The notes: generated from the letters alone by a model not told the origin. DNA of 64,000 bases from Pseudomonadota bacterium (GCA_021325655.1 JAJPGT010000106.1:1-64000); one strand, 5' to 3'. Counted from the first letter of the stretch, positions 32,080-40,667 are shown. Program-made: numbers and translations.

Positions 32080-33192
32080 TTAGAAGCCAGCTTCCGACTT
32101 GCGGTCGGACCAGATCTTCTCACGCGCCATGACTGCCTGGATGTTGTCCTTGGTCACCAGCTCTGCGCCGGTGTCGTAGTTGTACGCCGGGTACTTGTAC
32201 TGCGCCTGCATGTACGCCAGCGCCGAGGTGATCCAGCCCTGGGCATACGGGTTCTGGCCGATGGTCCAGTCCACCGAGCCGTCCTGCACCCCTTCCAGCA
32301 CGAAGTCCACCAGGTCGAAGCCACCGTTGGAGAACTTGCCCACCAGGCCGTTCTGCTTGGCGAACTTGGCAGTGAAGCCATGGGTGAAGTCGGTGGAGGC
32401 CCAGCCGACGATGTTGTCGCCCTCGGCCGCGTACTTGGCCTGGATCTTCGAGATCGCCTCGGCCTCGTTGGTCGAGCTGGCCATCTGCTCGGCGGTGTAG
32501 TTCGTCCCGTTCTGCTGGTTGTACTCCTGAACGCCCATCTCGGTGCCCTTCGCCCGTGTCTCCAGGGCGAAGTGGCCCGGCTGGATGTTCTGCATGATGA
32601 TCTTGCCGTCCTTGCGGCCGGTGTACTGCTGGGCGAACTTGGCCGCGTTGAAGCCGTTGATCTTGCCGGCGCCGATGAACTCCTGGCCGACATAGCCGGG
32701 CATCACCCCGGTGGCCGCCTTCACGTTCGCCATGCCCTGCGGGTCGGCAGTGTTGTAGATGACCACGGATATGCCGGCCTGGATCGCCTGGGAGACCGAG
32801 TTGGTGAAGGCGTTCGGGTCGATGATGGTGAAGCCCACCGCGATCGGCTGCTGCTGGATCGCGTCGAGCTGCATCTCGACCGTCTTCTGAACATCGCCCG
32901 GCGAGGGACCGATGAACTGGTGGTCCCAGCCCACATACTTGGCGAACTCCTTCGAGCCCAGAATGATGGGCACGAAGAAGGGGTTCAGGTCGTGCGTGAC
33001 GAAGATGATCTTGGGGTTCGCGGCGAGCCGCAGCGCCGGGGCGACCTGGATCGCTGGCGCGGGACTGCTGGCGAACACGGACGGCGCGGCCGCGGCGGCC
33101 AGGCCCAGGGCGGCGAGCCCACCGGCGCTCTTGAGCGCCTGGCGGCGGGTGACACGCAGGGGTTGACCCTGCTCAGACGTGCCCTTGCTCAC
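32080..33192 (-). CDS. Sugar ABC transporter substrate-binding protein, Tat-exported
   Basis: This 370-residue protein starts at GTG 33192, with GGAGG eleven bases upstream. A twin-arginine signal (VTRRQALKSAGGLAALGLAA) ends near ASSPAP; no lipobox Cys is present, unlike the 2258-3367 protein. The mature part is a type I sugar-binding fold: KIIFVTHDLNPFFVPIILGS, QQQPIAVGFTIIDPNAF, SVVIYNTADPQG, KDGKIIMQNIQPGH and NIVGWASTDFTHGF. It should serve the ATPase and permease at 30081-31987. Its promoter carries the second FadR-type operator, giving it expression independent of its partners. Confidence 0.93.
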   Translation of the reverse strand: MSKGTSEQGQPLRVTRRQALKSAGGLAALGLAAAAAPSVFASSPAPAIQVAPALRLAANPKIIFVTHDLNPFFVPIILGSKEFAKYVGWDHQFIGPSPGDVQKTVEMQLDAIQQQPIAVGFTIIDPNAFTNSVSQAIQAGISVVIYNTADPQGMANVKAATGVMPGYVGQEFIGAGKINGFNAAKFAQQYTGRKDGKIIMQNIQPGHFALETRAKGTEMGVQEYNQQNGTNYTAEQMASSTNEAEAISKIQAKYAAEGDNIVGWASTDFTHGFTAKFAKQNGLVGKFSNGGFDLVDFVLEGVQDGSVDWTIGQNPYAQGWITSALAYMQAQYKYPAYNYDTGAELVTKDNIQAVMAREKIWSDRKSEAGF

Positions 33193-33362
33193 GGTAGAGA
33201 CGACCTCCGGTTCCGAATAGAGATGCTGGTGATGGCGAGGTTCGGATAGCCGAGGGATTGCCGGCGCGACTCTGCCCGGAGGCACCTCCTTGATAGCGTG
33301 GTGTTGTTCTGAGGCTGCGCCCGCCCCGCGGCCCGGGCCACCCCGGTCGCCCGCGCTCGCGG

Positions 33363-33389
33363 TGGGCAACTGGTCAGACCAGTTGCCCA
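33363..33389. promoter_or_regulatory. FadR-type operator, copy 2 (27-bp perfect palindrome)
   Basis: Thirteen bases on each side of a central A are exactly complementary. The centre is ACTGGTC-A-GACCAGT, identical to copy 1 except for the middle base; the arms extend outward through GTTGCCCA. It lies a few bases downstream of the expected transcription start of the binding-protein gene. The longer palindrome suggests that this is the stronger site. Confidence 0.85.
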
Positions 33390-33398
33390 GACGGCCCT

Positions 33399-33427
33399 AG
33401 TGAACCAGCTTTCGCCGGCTCTGTCAA
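33399..33427 (-). promoter_or_regulatory. Promoter of the second sugar-binding-protein gene
   Basis: On the minus strand TTGACA (33427-33422), 17 bases, then TTCACT (33404-33399). Both boxes and part of the spacer (GCTGG next to the -10) are shared with the operon promoter at 29880-29909. Transcription should start near 33392, just before the palindrome. Confidence 0.7.
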
Positions 33428-33653
33428 GCCACGCAGCCACGCTCCGCCTCAGCGCGGCGTGGCGCGTAAGGGTAGCACAGGGCACAACTGCGCCCACACC
33501 CTGGCCCTGCATCCCAGGGTCAGGCGCATGGCGCTCATTCGCCGTCCTCGCGCTCTCTTCGGGCGTGAGCAGGGCCCAGGATCATCCCCCACTCGCGCCC
33601 CATGCTGGTGGCCGCTGCGCCCCCGCCAGGCCCCGGCGGGCCGGGGGTTCTGT

Positions 33654-34955
33654 CTAGCCGCTCAGCGCCACCCGGTCCAGCAGCCCGCGCTCCGTCCCGG
33701 CCGAGTCGAGCGCGACGAGCTCCAGGGCGATGGCGCCCTCGGGCAGGACAGCGCGTACATCGAGCCGCAGCGGCTCCAGCGGGCCGGCCGGCTGCTCCCC
33801 GAGCACCGCGGCCGGCCCGCCCCTCCGCAGTGCCCGGAGCTGCACCCGGCCGGGGGCGAACAGGCCGTACTGTCCCCGCGCCCACACCTGGCCTGCCTGG
33901 CGCTCCAGCGTAAGCGGCTGGCCGATGCAGCCGGCCGCGGTCACCGCTCGGATCGGTCCGGGGCAGCGGCAGGCCCCCCACTCGATTGTCGCCTCGGCCT
34001 GCTCCCCAGGTGCCAGCGTGGTCAGCGGACCGAGCACCTCCATTTCGCTGAAATGCAGCCGCAGGTGCGGCAGGGAGAAGTCCACCCCCGCCGCCACGCC
34101 CGGGCCCTGCGTCCAGATCTCCGCCGAGTCGCCCCCGTGCGGGTACTCTGCGCCCGGCACGTACGTGAACTGGTGTACGAGCACCCAGTCGCCAGCGCGG
34201 TCGTGGAAGGCGATCCAGCCGTCGCAGGCGTCCAGCCCCACCTTTCCGATGCGCTCCTGGTACTCCATCGCGAACAGGTCCGGGCCGGCGCTGCCCCACT
34301 GCGGATTGTCCGGGGGGCCGTAGGTCACCTGAAAGCCGTCGGGGAAGCGGCTCTGGGGGTTCTTGGGCACGTACATCCAGCAGCCCGGTCGCATTCGGGT
34401 AGTGCCATCAGGCGTCGGCTCGCCACAGTCGAGCTGGGTGACGTCCCACAGGCTCCAGCGCACCGTCCGATCGCTCGCGTTGCGCATCACCCGGCGCAGT
34501 TGGGCGCGCGCGGCGAGCGGGTCGAGCGAGAACACGCGGGTGATCTGCAGCCCGCTGCGCGGGTCGGGCTGGCTGCGCAGCGCGGCCGAGAGCGGCCCGG
34601 CCTCCAGCACCTGGAAGGGGCCGCCATCCAGCACCGGGTCCGGCGGGCCGGCCCACTGGTGTGGCCCGTCCCAGCCCTGGGGCGCCGGCCAGGTCTTATT
34701 GCCACCGTAGTTCTTCCAGCTCGCGATCGTTCCGTCGCCCCAGTGCTCCTCGGGGCTGAACAGCTTGCCGAGCAGCCGCTGGTTGTTGAACAGGAAGCCG
34801 TGCTCGCCCAGCCAGAACTGCATCACCCGGCCGCCGATGTCCGGCACCAGCGCCGCCCGCGCCACCCCGTTGCGCAGCTCCAGCGCCCTCCAGCCGTGAT
34901 ACTCCGCCACCGGCCAGTCGCTCCGCCAGGTCGTCGAACCGCCGCTTGCCGCCAT
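33654..34955 (-). CDS. DUF4380/aldose-epimerase-like protein
   Basis: This 433-residue soluble protein has an N-terminus (ALELRNGVARAALVPDIGGR, VMQFWLGEHGFLFNN) matching the start of galactose-mutarotase-like domains, where the ligand carboxylate/His region follows. Mid-protein strands include WSLWDVTQLDCGEPTPDGTT, MYVPKNPQSRFP and GWIAFHDRAGDWVLVHQFTY. The pattern is closest to DUF4380 proteins, which share the supersandwich fold. A carbohydrate-binding or epimerase role fits the position downstream of a glucose dehydrogenase on the same strand (85-base gap). The enzymatic activity is not certain. Confidence 0.75.
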   Translation of the reverse strand: MAASGGSTTWRSDWPVAEYHGWRALELRNGVARAALVPDIGGRVMQFWLGEHGFLFNNQRLLGKLFSPEEHWGDGTIASWKNYGGNKTWPAPQGWDGPHQWAGPPDPVLDGGPFQVLEAGPLSAALRSQPDPRSGLQITRVFSLDPLAARAQLRRVMRNASDRTVRWSLWDVTQLDCGEPTPDGTTRMRPGCWMYVPKNPQSRFPDGFQVTYGPPDNPQWGSAGPDLFAMEYQERIGKVGLDACDGWIAFHDRAGDWVLVHQFTYVPGAEYPHGGDSAEIWTQGPGVAAGVDFSLPHLRLHFSEMEVLGPLTTLAPGEQAEATIEWGACRCPGPIRAVTAAGCIGQPLTLERQAGQVWARGQYGLFAPGRVQLRALRRGGPAAVLGEQPAGPLEPLRLDVRAVLPEGAIALELVALDSAGTERGLLDRVALSG

Positions 34956-35040
34956 CGCCGCTCCCTCGCACCGAGTGTCCCGCCCGCTCCGCGGGGGATT
35001 CTACTGCGCGCCCGGCGCGACGGCACCCGAGCGGTGACGG

Positions 35041-36141
35041 TCAGGCGACCTGGACGTACACTTTGATCGCCTCGTGGTTCTCGGTAAGCTGGCGCAGCAT
35101 CTCCGCGTAGTTGTCCAGCCCCTGGATCGGCGTCGTCAGCAGCCGCGCGAGCCAGCCGGGGAATAGCGCCTCCGCCTTGATGAGGTCGTCCACCCCCTGG
35201 ATGAAGTCCTCGCGCGCGGCGTTCACCGTGCCCACCATCACCTTGTTGCCGAGCACGAAGCCCTGGTTCAGGTGGTCGGCGTTCACCTCGGCCTTGGTGT
35301 CGCCGCCCGTCACGCTTGCCAGGACCAGCACCCCGTTCTTGGCCAGCACCTCGGCCGCCTGGAAGACCAGCGGGCTGTAGCCAGTCGCTTCGAAGATCAG
35401 GTCGCAGGAGCCGAAGCGCACGTTCACCTCGGCCAGGGAGGATTCGCGGGTGCTCACGTAACGCCCGCCCAACGCTTCGATCAGCTCGCTGTTGAGGCAG
35501 GGGGGCAGCGGCAGCGAGACGCAGACGACATCTAGGCCGCGCAGCCGCAGCGCCAGCGCGGCAAGCAGGCCGATCGTCCCGGAGCCGAGCACCGCTGCTC
35601 GGCGGGGCTGCCAGATCCGGAGCCGGCGCTGAATCTCGAACGCCTGGCGCAGCCCCTTCTCCGCCACAGTCAGCGGCTCCAGCAGCACGCCCACCTCGCG
35701 GAGCGTCGCCGGCAGCGGCACCACGTAGGCGGCGTCCTCGACAGAGTACTCGGCCAGGTAGCCGTGGCGCAGGTTGATCCCGCGCTCGTAGTACTGGTCG
35801 TCGGTCGTCATGTCCTGCATCCCGATCTGGTCGTACAGGCTATGCCCGGGCCGGCGGACGGTGGCAACGACGTACCCGCCCAGCCGGATCGTGCTGGGCA
35901 CGTTCGGCCCCACCTGCACCACCTGGCCGAAGTTCTCGTGCCCGGTAATCAGAAAGTCGGAGCCGGGCGGCGCCTGGCCATACCTGCCAGCGGCGATCTC
36001 CCGGTCCGTGCCATCCACCCCCACGCGCAGCACCTTCACCAGCACTCCGCGTCCATCCGGGACGTCGTCCAGGGACGGCATCGGCACCTCAACCAGGTGC
36101 ATCGAGTCGGGTTTGCCCGGGTACACGGCAACAGCTTTCAT
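35041..36141 (-). CDS. Glucose 1-dehydrogenase-like zinc MDR enzyme
   Basis: This 366-residue protein starts at ATG 36141 after AAGGTG. The sequence fits the glucose/galactose dehydrogenase group known from archaea and Chloroflexota. VLRVGVDGTDREIAAGRYGQ lacks the usual Cys at the first zinc position, as in that group, where Asp or Thr is used. GSDFLITGHENFGQVV supplies His and Glu, VLLEPLTVAEKGL follows, and AAVLGSGTIGLLAALALRLRG is the nucleotide-binding fold. It would oxidise glucose or a related aldose to the lactone with NAD(P), feeding the sugar-acid dehydratase route encoded nearby. Confidence 0.9.
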   Translation of the reverse strand: MKAVAVYPGKPDSMHLVEVPMPSLDDVPDGRGVLVKVLRVGVDGTDREIAAGRYGQAPPGSDFLITGHENFGQVVQVGPNVPSTIRLGGYVVATVRRPGHSLYDQIGMQDMTTDDQYYERGINLRHGYLAEYSVEDAAYVVPLPATLREVGVLLEPLTVAEKGLRQAFEIQRRLRIWQPRRAAVLGSGTIGLLAALALRLRGLDVVCVSLPLPPCLNSELIEALGGRYVSTRESSLAEVNVRFGSCDLIFEATGYSPLVFQAAEVLAKNGVLVLASVTGGDTKAEVNADHLNQGFVLGNKVMVGTVNAAREDFIQGVDDLIKAEALFPGWLARLLTTPIQGLDNYAEMLRQLTENHEAIKVYVQVA

Positions 36142-36307
36142 CGCGACACCTTTCGTGCTCCAAGCTGGCGGGCGGCGCGCCGAGCGCTGCCGGGGCCCGC
36201 CAGGATACGCCAACACGTCTCGCCACGTCTGGAGGCGTTACAGCGCGAGGCGTCCCCGCCGCCAACGCCGATGGGGTATGCTGTCGCCGCGCTCGTGCGG
36301 GGTGGGG

Positions 36308-36973
36308 ATGAACGTGCCCGGGCCGGAGCCTCCTGCCACGCAGCCGCCAGCGGACGACCTGGCGTTGCTCGATGGGCTGCGCCGAGGTGACGAGGTCGCG
36401 TTCGACCAGCTCGTCAGCCGTTATCACGTCACGCTGGTGCGCCTGGCGCGCCTGTACGTGGCGGACCGGCCGGTGGCCGAGGACGTGGCGCAGGAGACCT
36501 GGCTGGGGATGCTCCAGAGCCTGCCCCGCTTCGAGGGGCGCTCGTCGCTGAAGACCTGGCTGTTCCGCATCCTGGCCAATCGTGCCAAGACCCGGGCGAT
36601 GCGAGAGGGGCGCAGCATCCCGTTCTCCGCGCTCTGGTCGCCCGAGGACGACCCGGGCGAGCCGGCGGTGGAGCCAGAACGCTTCCTCCCGCCCGACGCC
36701 CCGCGCTACCCCGGTCACTGGGGGATGCGCCCACCAGAGCCGCTGCCCGAGGAGCGGCTGGTGAGTCGGGAGACCCGAGCACTGATCGACGCCACCATCG
36801 CCACGCTCCCGCCCGCGCAGCGCGAGGTCATCACCCTGCGCGACATCGAGGGCTGGACGTCGGACGAGGTATGCAACGCGCTGGCCGTGAGCGAGACGAA
36901 TCAACGGGTACTGCTGCATCGCGCCCGCTCGAAGGTCCGGCGCGCGCTCGAACAGTACGCGGCTGCACGATAG
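36308..36973 (+). CDS. ECF-type RNA polymerase sigma factor
   Basis: This 221-residue protein starts at ATG 36308, after GGGGTGGGG. Region 2 reads FDQLVSRYHVTLVRLARLYV, then AEDVAQETWLGMLQSLPRFE and SLKTWLFRILANRAK. A Pro-rich linker (about 100-150) separates it from region 4, with IATLPPAQREVITLRDIEGW, SDEVCNALAVSETNQRVLLH and RARSKVRRALEQY. It should direct transcription of a stress or envelope regulon. The next gene, ten bases on, encodes a zinc-finger anti-sigma factor, the usual partner. It is divergent from the glucose dehydrogenase gene. Confidence 0.95.
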   Translation: MNVPGPEPPATQPPADDLALLDGLRRGDEVAFDQLVSRYHVTLVRLARLYVADRPVAEDVAQETWLGMLQSLPRFEGRSSLKTWLFRILANRAKTRAMREGRSIPFSALWSPEDDPGEPAVEPERFLPPDAPRYPGHWGMRPPEPLPEERLVSRETRALIDATIATLPPAQREVITLRDIEGWTSDEVCNALAVSETNQRVLLHRARSKVRRALEQYAAAR

Positions 36974-36983
36974 GGACGGGGCG

Positions 36984-37229
36984 ATGGAGCCGGAGGAGCT
37001 GAGCTGCCGCGAGCTGGTGGAGCTCGTAACCGACTATCTCGAGGGGGCGCTGCCTCCCGAGGACCGGTCCCGCTTCGAGGCGCACCTGGACGGGTGCGAT
37101 GGCTGCCAGGGCTACCTGGAGCAGATGCGGCAGACGATCCGCGCCACCGGCATGCTGTCCGAGGAGGCGATCGCGCCCGAAGCCCGAGCCGCGCTGCTGG
37201 CGCTGTTCCGAGCCTGGAAGCGCGCGTAG
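36984..37229 (+). CDS. Small zinc-finger (zf-HC2) anti-sigma factor
   Basis: This 81-residue protein has the anti-sigma zinc-binding arrangement: Cys in ELSCRELVELVTDYLEGAL, then HLDGCDGCQGYL (HxxxCxxC). After the finger comes one amphipathic helix and a basic end (LFRAWKRA), with no membrane helix, so this is a soluble anti-sigma. It starts ten bases after the ECF sigma stop, so the pair is co-transcribed and the protein should hold that sigma inactive until the signal arrives, perhaps by thiol oxidation. Confidence 0.92.
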   Translation: MEPEELSCRELVELVTDYLEGALPPEDRSRFEAHLDGCDGCQGYLEQMRQTIRATGMLSEEAIAPEARAALLALFRAWKRA

Positions 37230-37350
37230 GCGGCGTGGGCGGATCACGCCGCGGCACGACCCTTGGAGCTCCGACGCTGGCGCGAGGGACAACGTCGTCA
37301 CGATTCCGCTCGCGTCGTGGCCGTCCTGACGCTAGACCGAGGCACGCACC

Positions 37351-37671
37351 ATGAAGGCCCGCCGCTACGAGCTCTGGGATTCCGAGAGCGCGAACCTCGC
37401 CGGCAGCTACCCCTTGGAGCTGGCCGCGCTGCATGATGTTGCCGCCTACGTCGACCAGTACGGGGAAGACGTGGCACGCTCGCTGTGCCTGCTGGAGCTT
37501 TGCGGTCCAACCGGCGGCAGGTGCATCGCCGCTGGCGCGCTGCTCATTACGAAGGCCCGGGCGGTGGCGAACCGCCGGCGGGCGTCCGCCGAACCCGTCC
37601 GGGCACCAGCAGCCCATCGCCGGGCAAGGGGCGCCCCTCGCCCGAGTGTCCCCGAAAGCCGCGCACCCTGA
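37351..37671 (+). CDS. Hypothetical protein, 106 residues
   Basis: The first 65 residues (MKARRYELWDSESANLAGSY, YGEDVARSLCLLELCG, CIAAGALLITKARA) look like a small alpha/beta domain that I associate with short conserved hypotheticals of this lineage. The last 40 residues are Arg/Pro/Ala-rich and could be low-complexity or the result of a frame change. GAGGC precedes ATG 37351. It follows the sigma/anti-sigma pair by about 120 bases. No function assigned. Confidence 0.55.
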   Translation: MKARRYELWDSESANLAGSYPLELAALHDVAAYVDQYGEDVARSLCLLELCGPTGGRCIAAGALLITKARAVANRRRASAEPVRAPAAHRRARGAPRPSVPESRAP

Positions 37672-37856
37672 GGTCGCCCGCGCCGAAGAGGCCTTGCGCT
37701 CGGGCACTCATTCAGGCTCGACGTGTGCTGCCTTCCGCCTCCCGCCCTCATGTGCCGCGCCTGCGCGCCGCGCCGCGTCAGCGCCACGCTGTCCGTAGCC
37801 CATTCGAGTCAGCATCCAGCGCCGGGTGTCTGCACCGCCCGGCCGCGGCAGCGTAG

Positions 37857-38156
37857 CTACTTGAGCTCGACCGCGATGGCGCGGACTTCCGTCGTCCCGA
37901 TATTCTCCACCGCATGTGTCTCGGCGTCTCCCCAGACCACGCCGGCGGGGAACTCGGCCTCGGCGGTGCTGCCATCCTCGGCGGTGAAGCGCGCCTGCAT
38001 AGGGGACAGCAGGCACCAGACGCCATCGGGATGGACATGCCGGGCCGATTTCGCTCCCGGCGCCATTCGCACGTCGAGGACGCGCACCCGGTCGTTCTCG
38101 AACAGGACCGAGTAGATGTGGGGCGCTATCTGCACTGGGTCCATACCCGCGGTCAT
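37857..38156 (-). CDS. Small cupin-like protein, 99 residues
   Basis: ATG 38156 has GGGAGGAAG upstream and is preferred to in-frame starts further out. The chain DPVQIAPHIYSVLFENDRVR, VRMAPGAKSARHVHPDGVWC, TAEAEFPAGVVWGDAETHAV and EVRAIAVELK is a minimal cupin barrel. HVHPD provides His residues of motif 1 and ETHAVENIG a motif-2-like His. Metal or small-molecule binding is likely; the reaction is unknown. It may be co-transcribed with the upstream NTF2-like gene. Confidence 0.8.
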   Translation of the reverse strand: MTAGMDPVQIAPHIYSVLFENDRVRVLDVRMAPGAKSARHVHPDGVWCLLSPMQARFTAEDGSTAEAEFPAGVVWGDAETHAVENIGTTEVRAIAVELK

Positions 38157-38237
38157 CGTCTTCCTCCCTGCGTTCTCCATCCTCTCCGCGTTCGCGGCGC
38201 GGAAGGGCACCAGTCCAGGGGATTGAGCCGTGCGGAT

Positions 38238-38669
38238 TCAGGCCAGCGCCGCCGCTGGGAGGGCCCCGAGCTGCGCGGCGAAGGCGGCCCAGTCCAGCCA
38301 GAGATTCTCGCGGGCGATGCGGCCATCGCGGAACACGAACAGGTGTAGCAGGCGCACGCTGACTGGCCGCCCCTCGCCCTCGATGCCGAACGGCCGCCCC
38401 ACCGCCCGTGCCTCCCAGACCACCTCGTCGACCAGCAGGTTGTCGCCGTAGTAGCGGTGGCGGGGGATGGCGTCCGTGGCTGGTAGCTCGCGGGTGAGCG
38501 CCGCGTAGAAGGCCCGCGCGGCGGTCTTGCCGCGCAGCGGGCCACCGGGCATGCCGACCACGTCGTGCTCGATATCGTCGGTGAAGGTGGCCAGGATGCC
38601 CTCGATGTCGGCGCGGGCCTCTATCGCGAAATGCTCCTCGACCACCCGGCCCATCTCCTCTGGCGTCAT
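38238..38669 (-). CDS. SnoaL-like/NTF2-fold protein, 143 residues
   Basis: ATG 38669 has a strong GGAGGT site. EEMGRVVEEHFAIEARADIE, GILATFTDDIEHDVVGMPGG, LRGKTAARAFYAALTREL, RPVSVRLLHLFVFRDGRIAR and ENLWLDWAAFAAQLG match the polyketide-cyclase/SnoaL-like fold used by many small isomerases and hydrolases. It lies ahead of the small cupin on the same strand. Substrate unknown. Confidence 0.87.
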   Translation of the reverse strand: MTPEEMGRVVEEHFAIEARADIEGILATFTDDIEHDVVGMPGGPLRGKTAARAFYAALTRELPATDAIPRHRYYGDNLLVDEVVWEARAVGRPFGIEGEGRPVSVRLLHLFVFRDGRIARENLWLDWAAFAAQLGALPAAALA

Positions 38670-38820
38670 CGTCCAACCTCCGGGGAATACCGCGGCACGT
38701 GCGTCCATCCTACTCATCATGCAGCGGTCGGAGTCCCGTGCCTATCCCCTGCGCCTGGGGTTTTGCCCGGACCGGGCGCGCACGCCGCATCGGTCGCCAG
38801 TGGTCGGAAGGAGGAGCGCG

Positions 38821-39880
38821 ATGGGACGCTTCAGTGAAGCCGACGCTGCGGAGCTCCTGGCGGTCAAGGCGCTCTGCTATCAGGGACGAGATTCCGCAAG
38901 CCTGCGCGAGCGCGTCGGCGAGCGGCTGGCCCGCCATCTGCGGGCGCGTCCTATTGCTTCGGGGCGAGTGACCCGGCCACCGCGCTGCCGGTGCATTCGC
39001 TGACGGTCGGCCTCGCCCCAGGGTATATCGAAGCCTTCCTGCGGCTCATGCTGACCACGCGGGCGCTGGACTTCGGCCCCTGGGCGACCCGCCCCCAGCG
39101 CGCGGCTCGGCTGGAGGAGCTGGTAGACGACGTCGGCCAGGACCCGTACATGACTGAGGTGCTCCGTCCCGCCGGTCTGCGCTACGACGTGCAGGTGGCG
39201 TGCGTGAGCGGTGGGCGGTCGTGGGGGCATCTCTGCCTGCGTCGTCGGCAGGAGGACGGCCCCTTCGCCGGGCATGAGCTGCGCCTGCTGGTGGCGCTCG
39301 CCCCGCACCTGGCTGCTGGGCTGCGGGCAGCGGCAGCCCGGGCAGCTCAGACCGCGGTGCCCGGTACGATGACAGGGGTGGTGGTGCTGGGGCCCGACGG
39401 CGCTGTGGAGCTGGCCAATGGGGGGCCCAGCGGCTGTTCCCGCGGCCCACCGCCGGCACGCGGCACAGCTTCCTGACGGCAGTACACATCGTTGCCGCCC
39501 AGCTTGAACGTGCGCTGACCGCCGAGGGGGCAGCGGTGGTGCCGGCTCCGACGCTGACGGACGAGACCCATGGAGAGGTCTATCGACTGCGGGCTGAGCG
39601 CGTCGAGGGCGCGGACGGGCGGCCCCGCGGCCTAGTGCTCATCGAGCCAGGGGCGGTCGTCGGGCCGGTGGATACGCTCGAGGCCTTGATGCAGCTGGGC
39701 CTGACGCGCCGGGAAGCAGAGGTGACGCTGGCGGTGCTGCGGGGGCAGACCACGATGCAGATCGCGGCCGAACTGGTCGTCTCCCCGCACACGGTGCACG
39801 ACCACCTCCGCAAAGTGTTCGACAAGCTCAACGTCAGCTCCCGGCAGCAGCTCGCCGCGCGGCTGCTCGGCGCCACCTGA
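38821..39880 (+). pseudogene. LuxR-family regulator interrupted by two frameshifts
   Basis: ATG 38821 has AAGGAGGAG. The protein starts MGRFSEADAAELLAVKALCY in one frame, must move by one base near 38942 to continue SYCFGASDPATALPVHSLTV, and again near 39420, in a run of six G, to continue AQRLFPRPTAGTRH. Both events equal loss of one base. The third segment ends in a sound LuxR helix-turn-helix: LTRREAEVTLAVLRGQTTMQ, IAAELVVSPHTVHDHLRKVF, DKLNVSSRQQLAARLLG. The middle resembles a GAF-like sensor. Reconstructed length is about 353 residues. It is either a recent pseudogene or two indel errors. Confidence 0.8.
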
Positions 39881-40260
39881 GGTCCCGCTGCCCGGCGCGG
39901 GCAGTGCTCTCGAAAACACCGTCGTCGAACCAGAGCCCACGCGCCACACAACCGCCACGCCACAGGCTCAGGCCACGGCCTCAGAGCGCATCTCACGCTG
40001 GACGTCTCGCACGAACGGCGTACTGAGAAGCACGCGCCCCGGTACCTCCATCTTCCACGGCCGGTACCTCTGCTCCGCGACGAGCGCCCGCTCAGGGCCT
40101 ATGCTCATGGTGCTTAGCTGTCTGTCGTACCGGCGCAGGGAACGCGGCGTTGCTCGGCCGGGCAGTGCGAGCGAGATCGTAGGCAGTGTCGGGGCTGGTC
40201 GGCTCTCCCGGAGGAAAGAGCGGGCAGGGCGGCTGGGTTTCCGGCAGAAAAGGAAGAGTG
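39881..40260. other. Intergenic region after the LuxR gene
   Basis: These 380 bases hold a terminator-like hairpin at 39888-39904 (CTGCCCG-GCG-CGGGCAG, right after the LuxR stop codon). Otherwise I can support no gene, repeat or promoter; the minus-strand frames here lack protein character. Confidence 0.45.
39888..39904 (+). terminator. Hairpin after the LuxR regulator gene
   Basis: A perfect 7-bp stem with a three-base loop starts eight bases past the stop codon of the LuxR reading frame. GC-rich with no T-tract. Confidence 0.5.
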
Positions 40261-40503
40261 ATGCGTTCTGCAATTCGTACCGCGCGCGTTCCATTCCCTC
40301 GTACTCGCCGGCTGCTCGCTGCCGCGTGGCGCCTGAGCCAGCCGCTGGCCCTAGCCGTCACGCTCGGCATCACGGTGCTGTTCTTTAGCGAGCGCTGGGA
40401 TGGCCCGCCGGCAGGCGGTTCCACCTCATCGAGCAACGTCGAGATCAGCCGGAGCGGGGATACCCAGGTCACAAGCGTCAACGGCCCGATCGGGCAGCAG
40501 TAG
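40261..40503 (+). CDS. Small single-pass membrane protein, 80 residues
   Basis: ATG 40261 follows AAGGAAGAG at good spacing. A basic N-terminus (MRSAIRTARVPFPRTRRLLA) leads to one membrane helix (PLALAVTLGITVLFF). A short Ser/Gly-rich outer tail ends VTSVNGPIGQQ. By the positive-inside rule the tail is outside. No family recognised. It lies 165 bases before the histidine kinase gene on the same strand and could be a small accessory of it. Confidence 0.65.
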   Translation: MRSAIRTARVPFPRTRRLLAAAWRLSQPLALAVTLGITVLFFSERWDGPPAGGSTSSSNVEISRSGDTQVTSVNGPIGQQ

Positions 40504-40667
40504 CGGCGCTGCCCGATGCCATTGCCGGCCAGTCAGGTGTGCTCTCCCCCGGTCCACCTGACTGGCCGTCCGATCCGACTGTACGTGCTGGAAGGCGAGG
40601 TGACCGGCGGGCTCCTCGTCCGGAGCCCGCCCCCAGCCGGCAGCCGGCAGCGAAGCACGGTCCCTCG

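Larger units (their letters stand above)
33193..33653. other. Control region upstream of the second binding protein
   Basis: These 461 bases contain the promoter and operator cassette (33363-33427) for the minus-strand binding-protein gene and about 200 further bases before the stop codon of the DUF4380-like gene. The remainder shows no gene, repeat or terminator that I can support. Confidence 0.5.

Noticed and set aside
33459..35066. A 535-codon plus-strand frame opposite the DUF4380-like gene
   Set aside because: Low-complexity composition and no start signal; the minus-strand frame has coherent carbohydrate-fold sequence.
39968..40294. Minus-strand frames of 108 and 129 codons between the LuxR gene and the histidine kinase
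   Set aside because: They overlap each other and the small membrane protein gene, show no domain and no ribosome-binding site.
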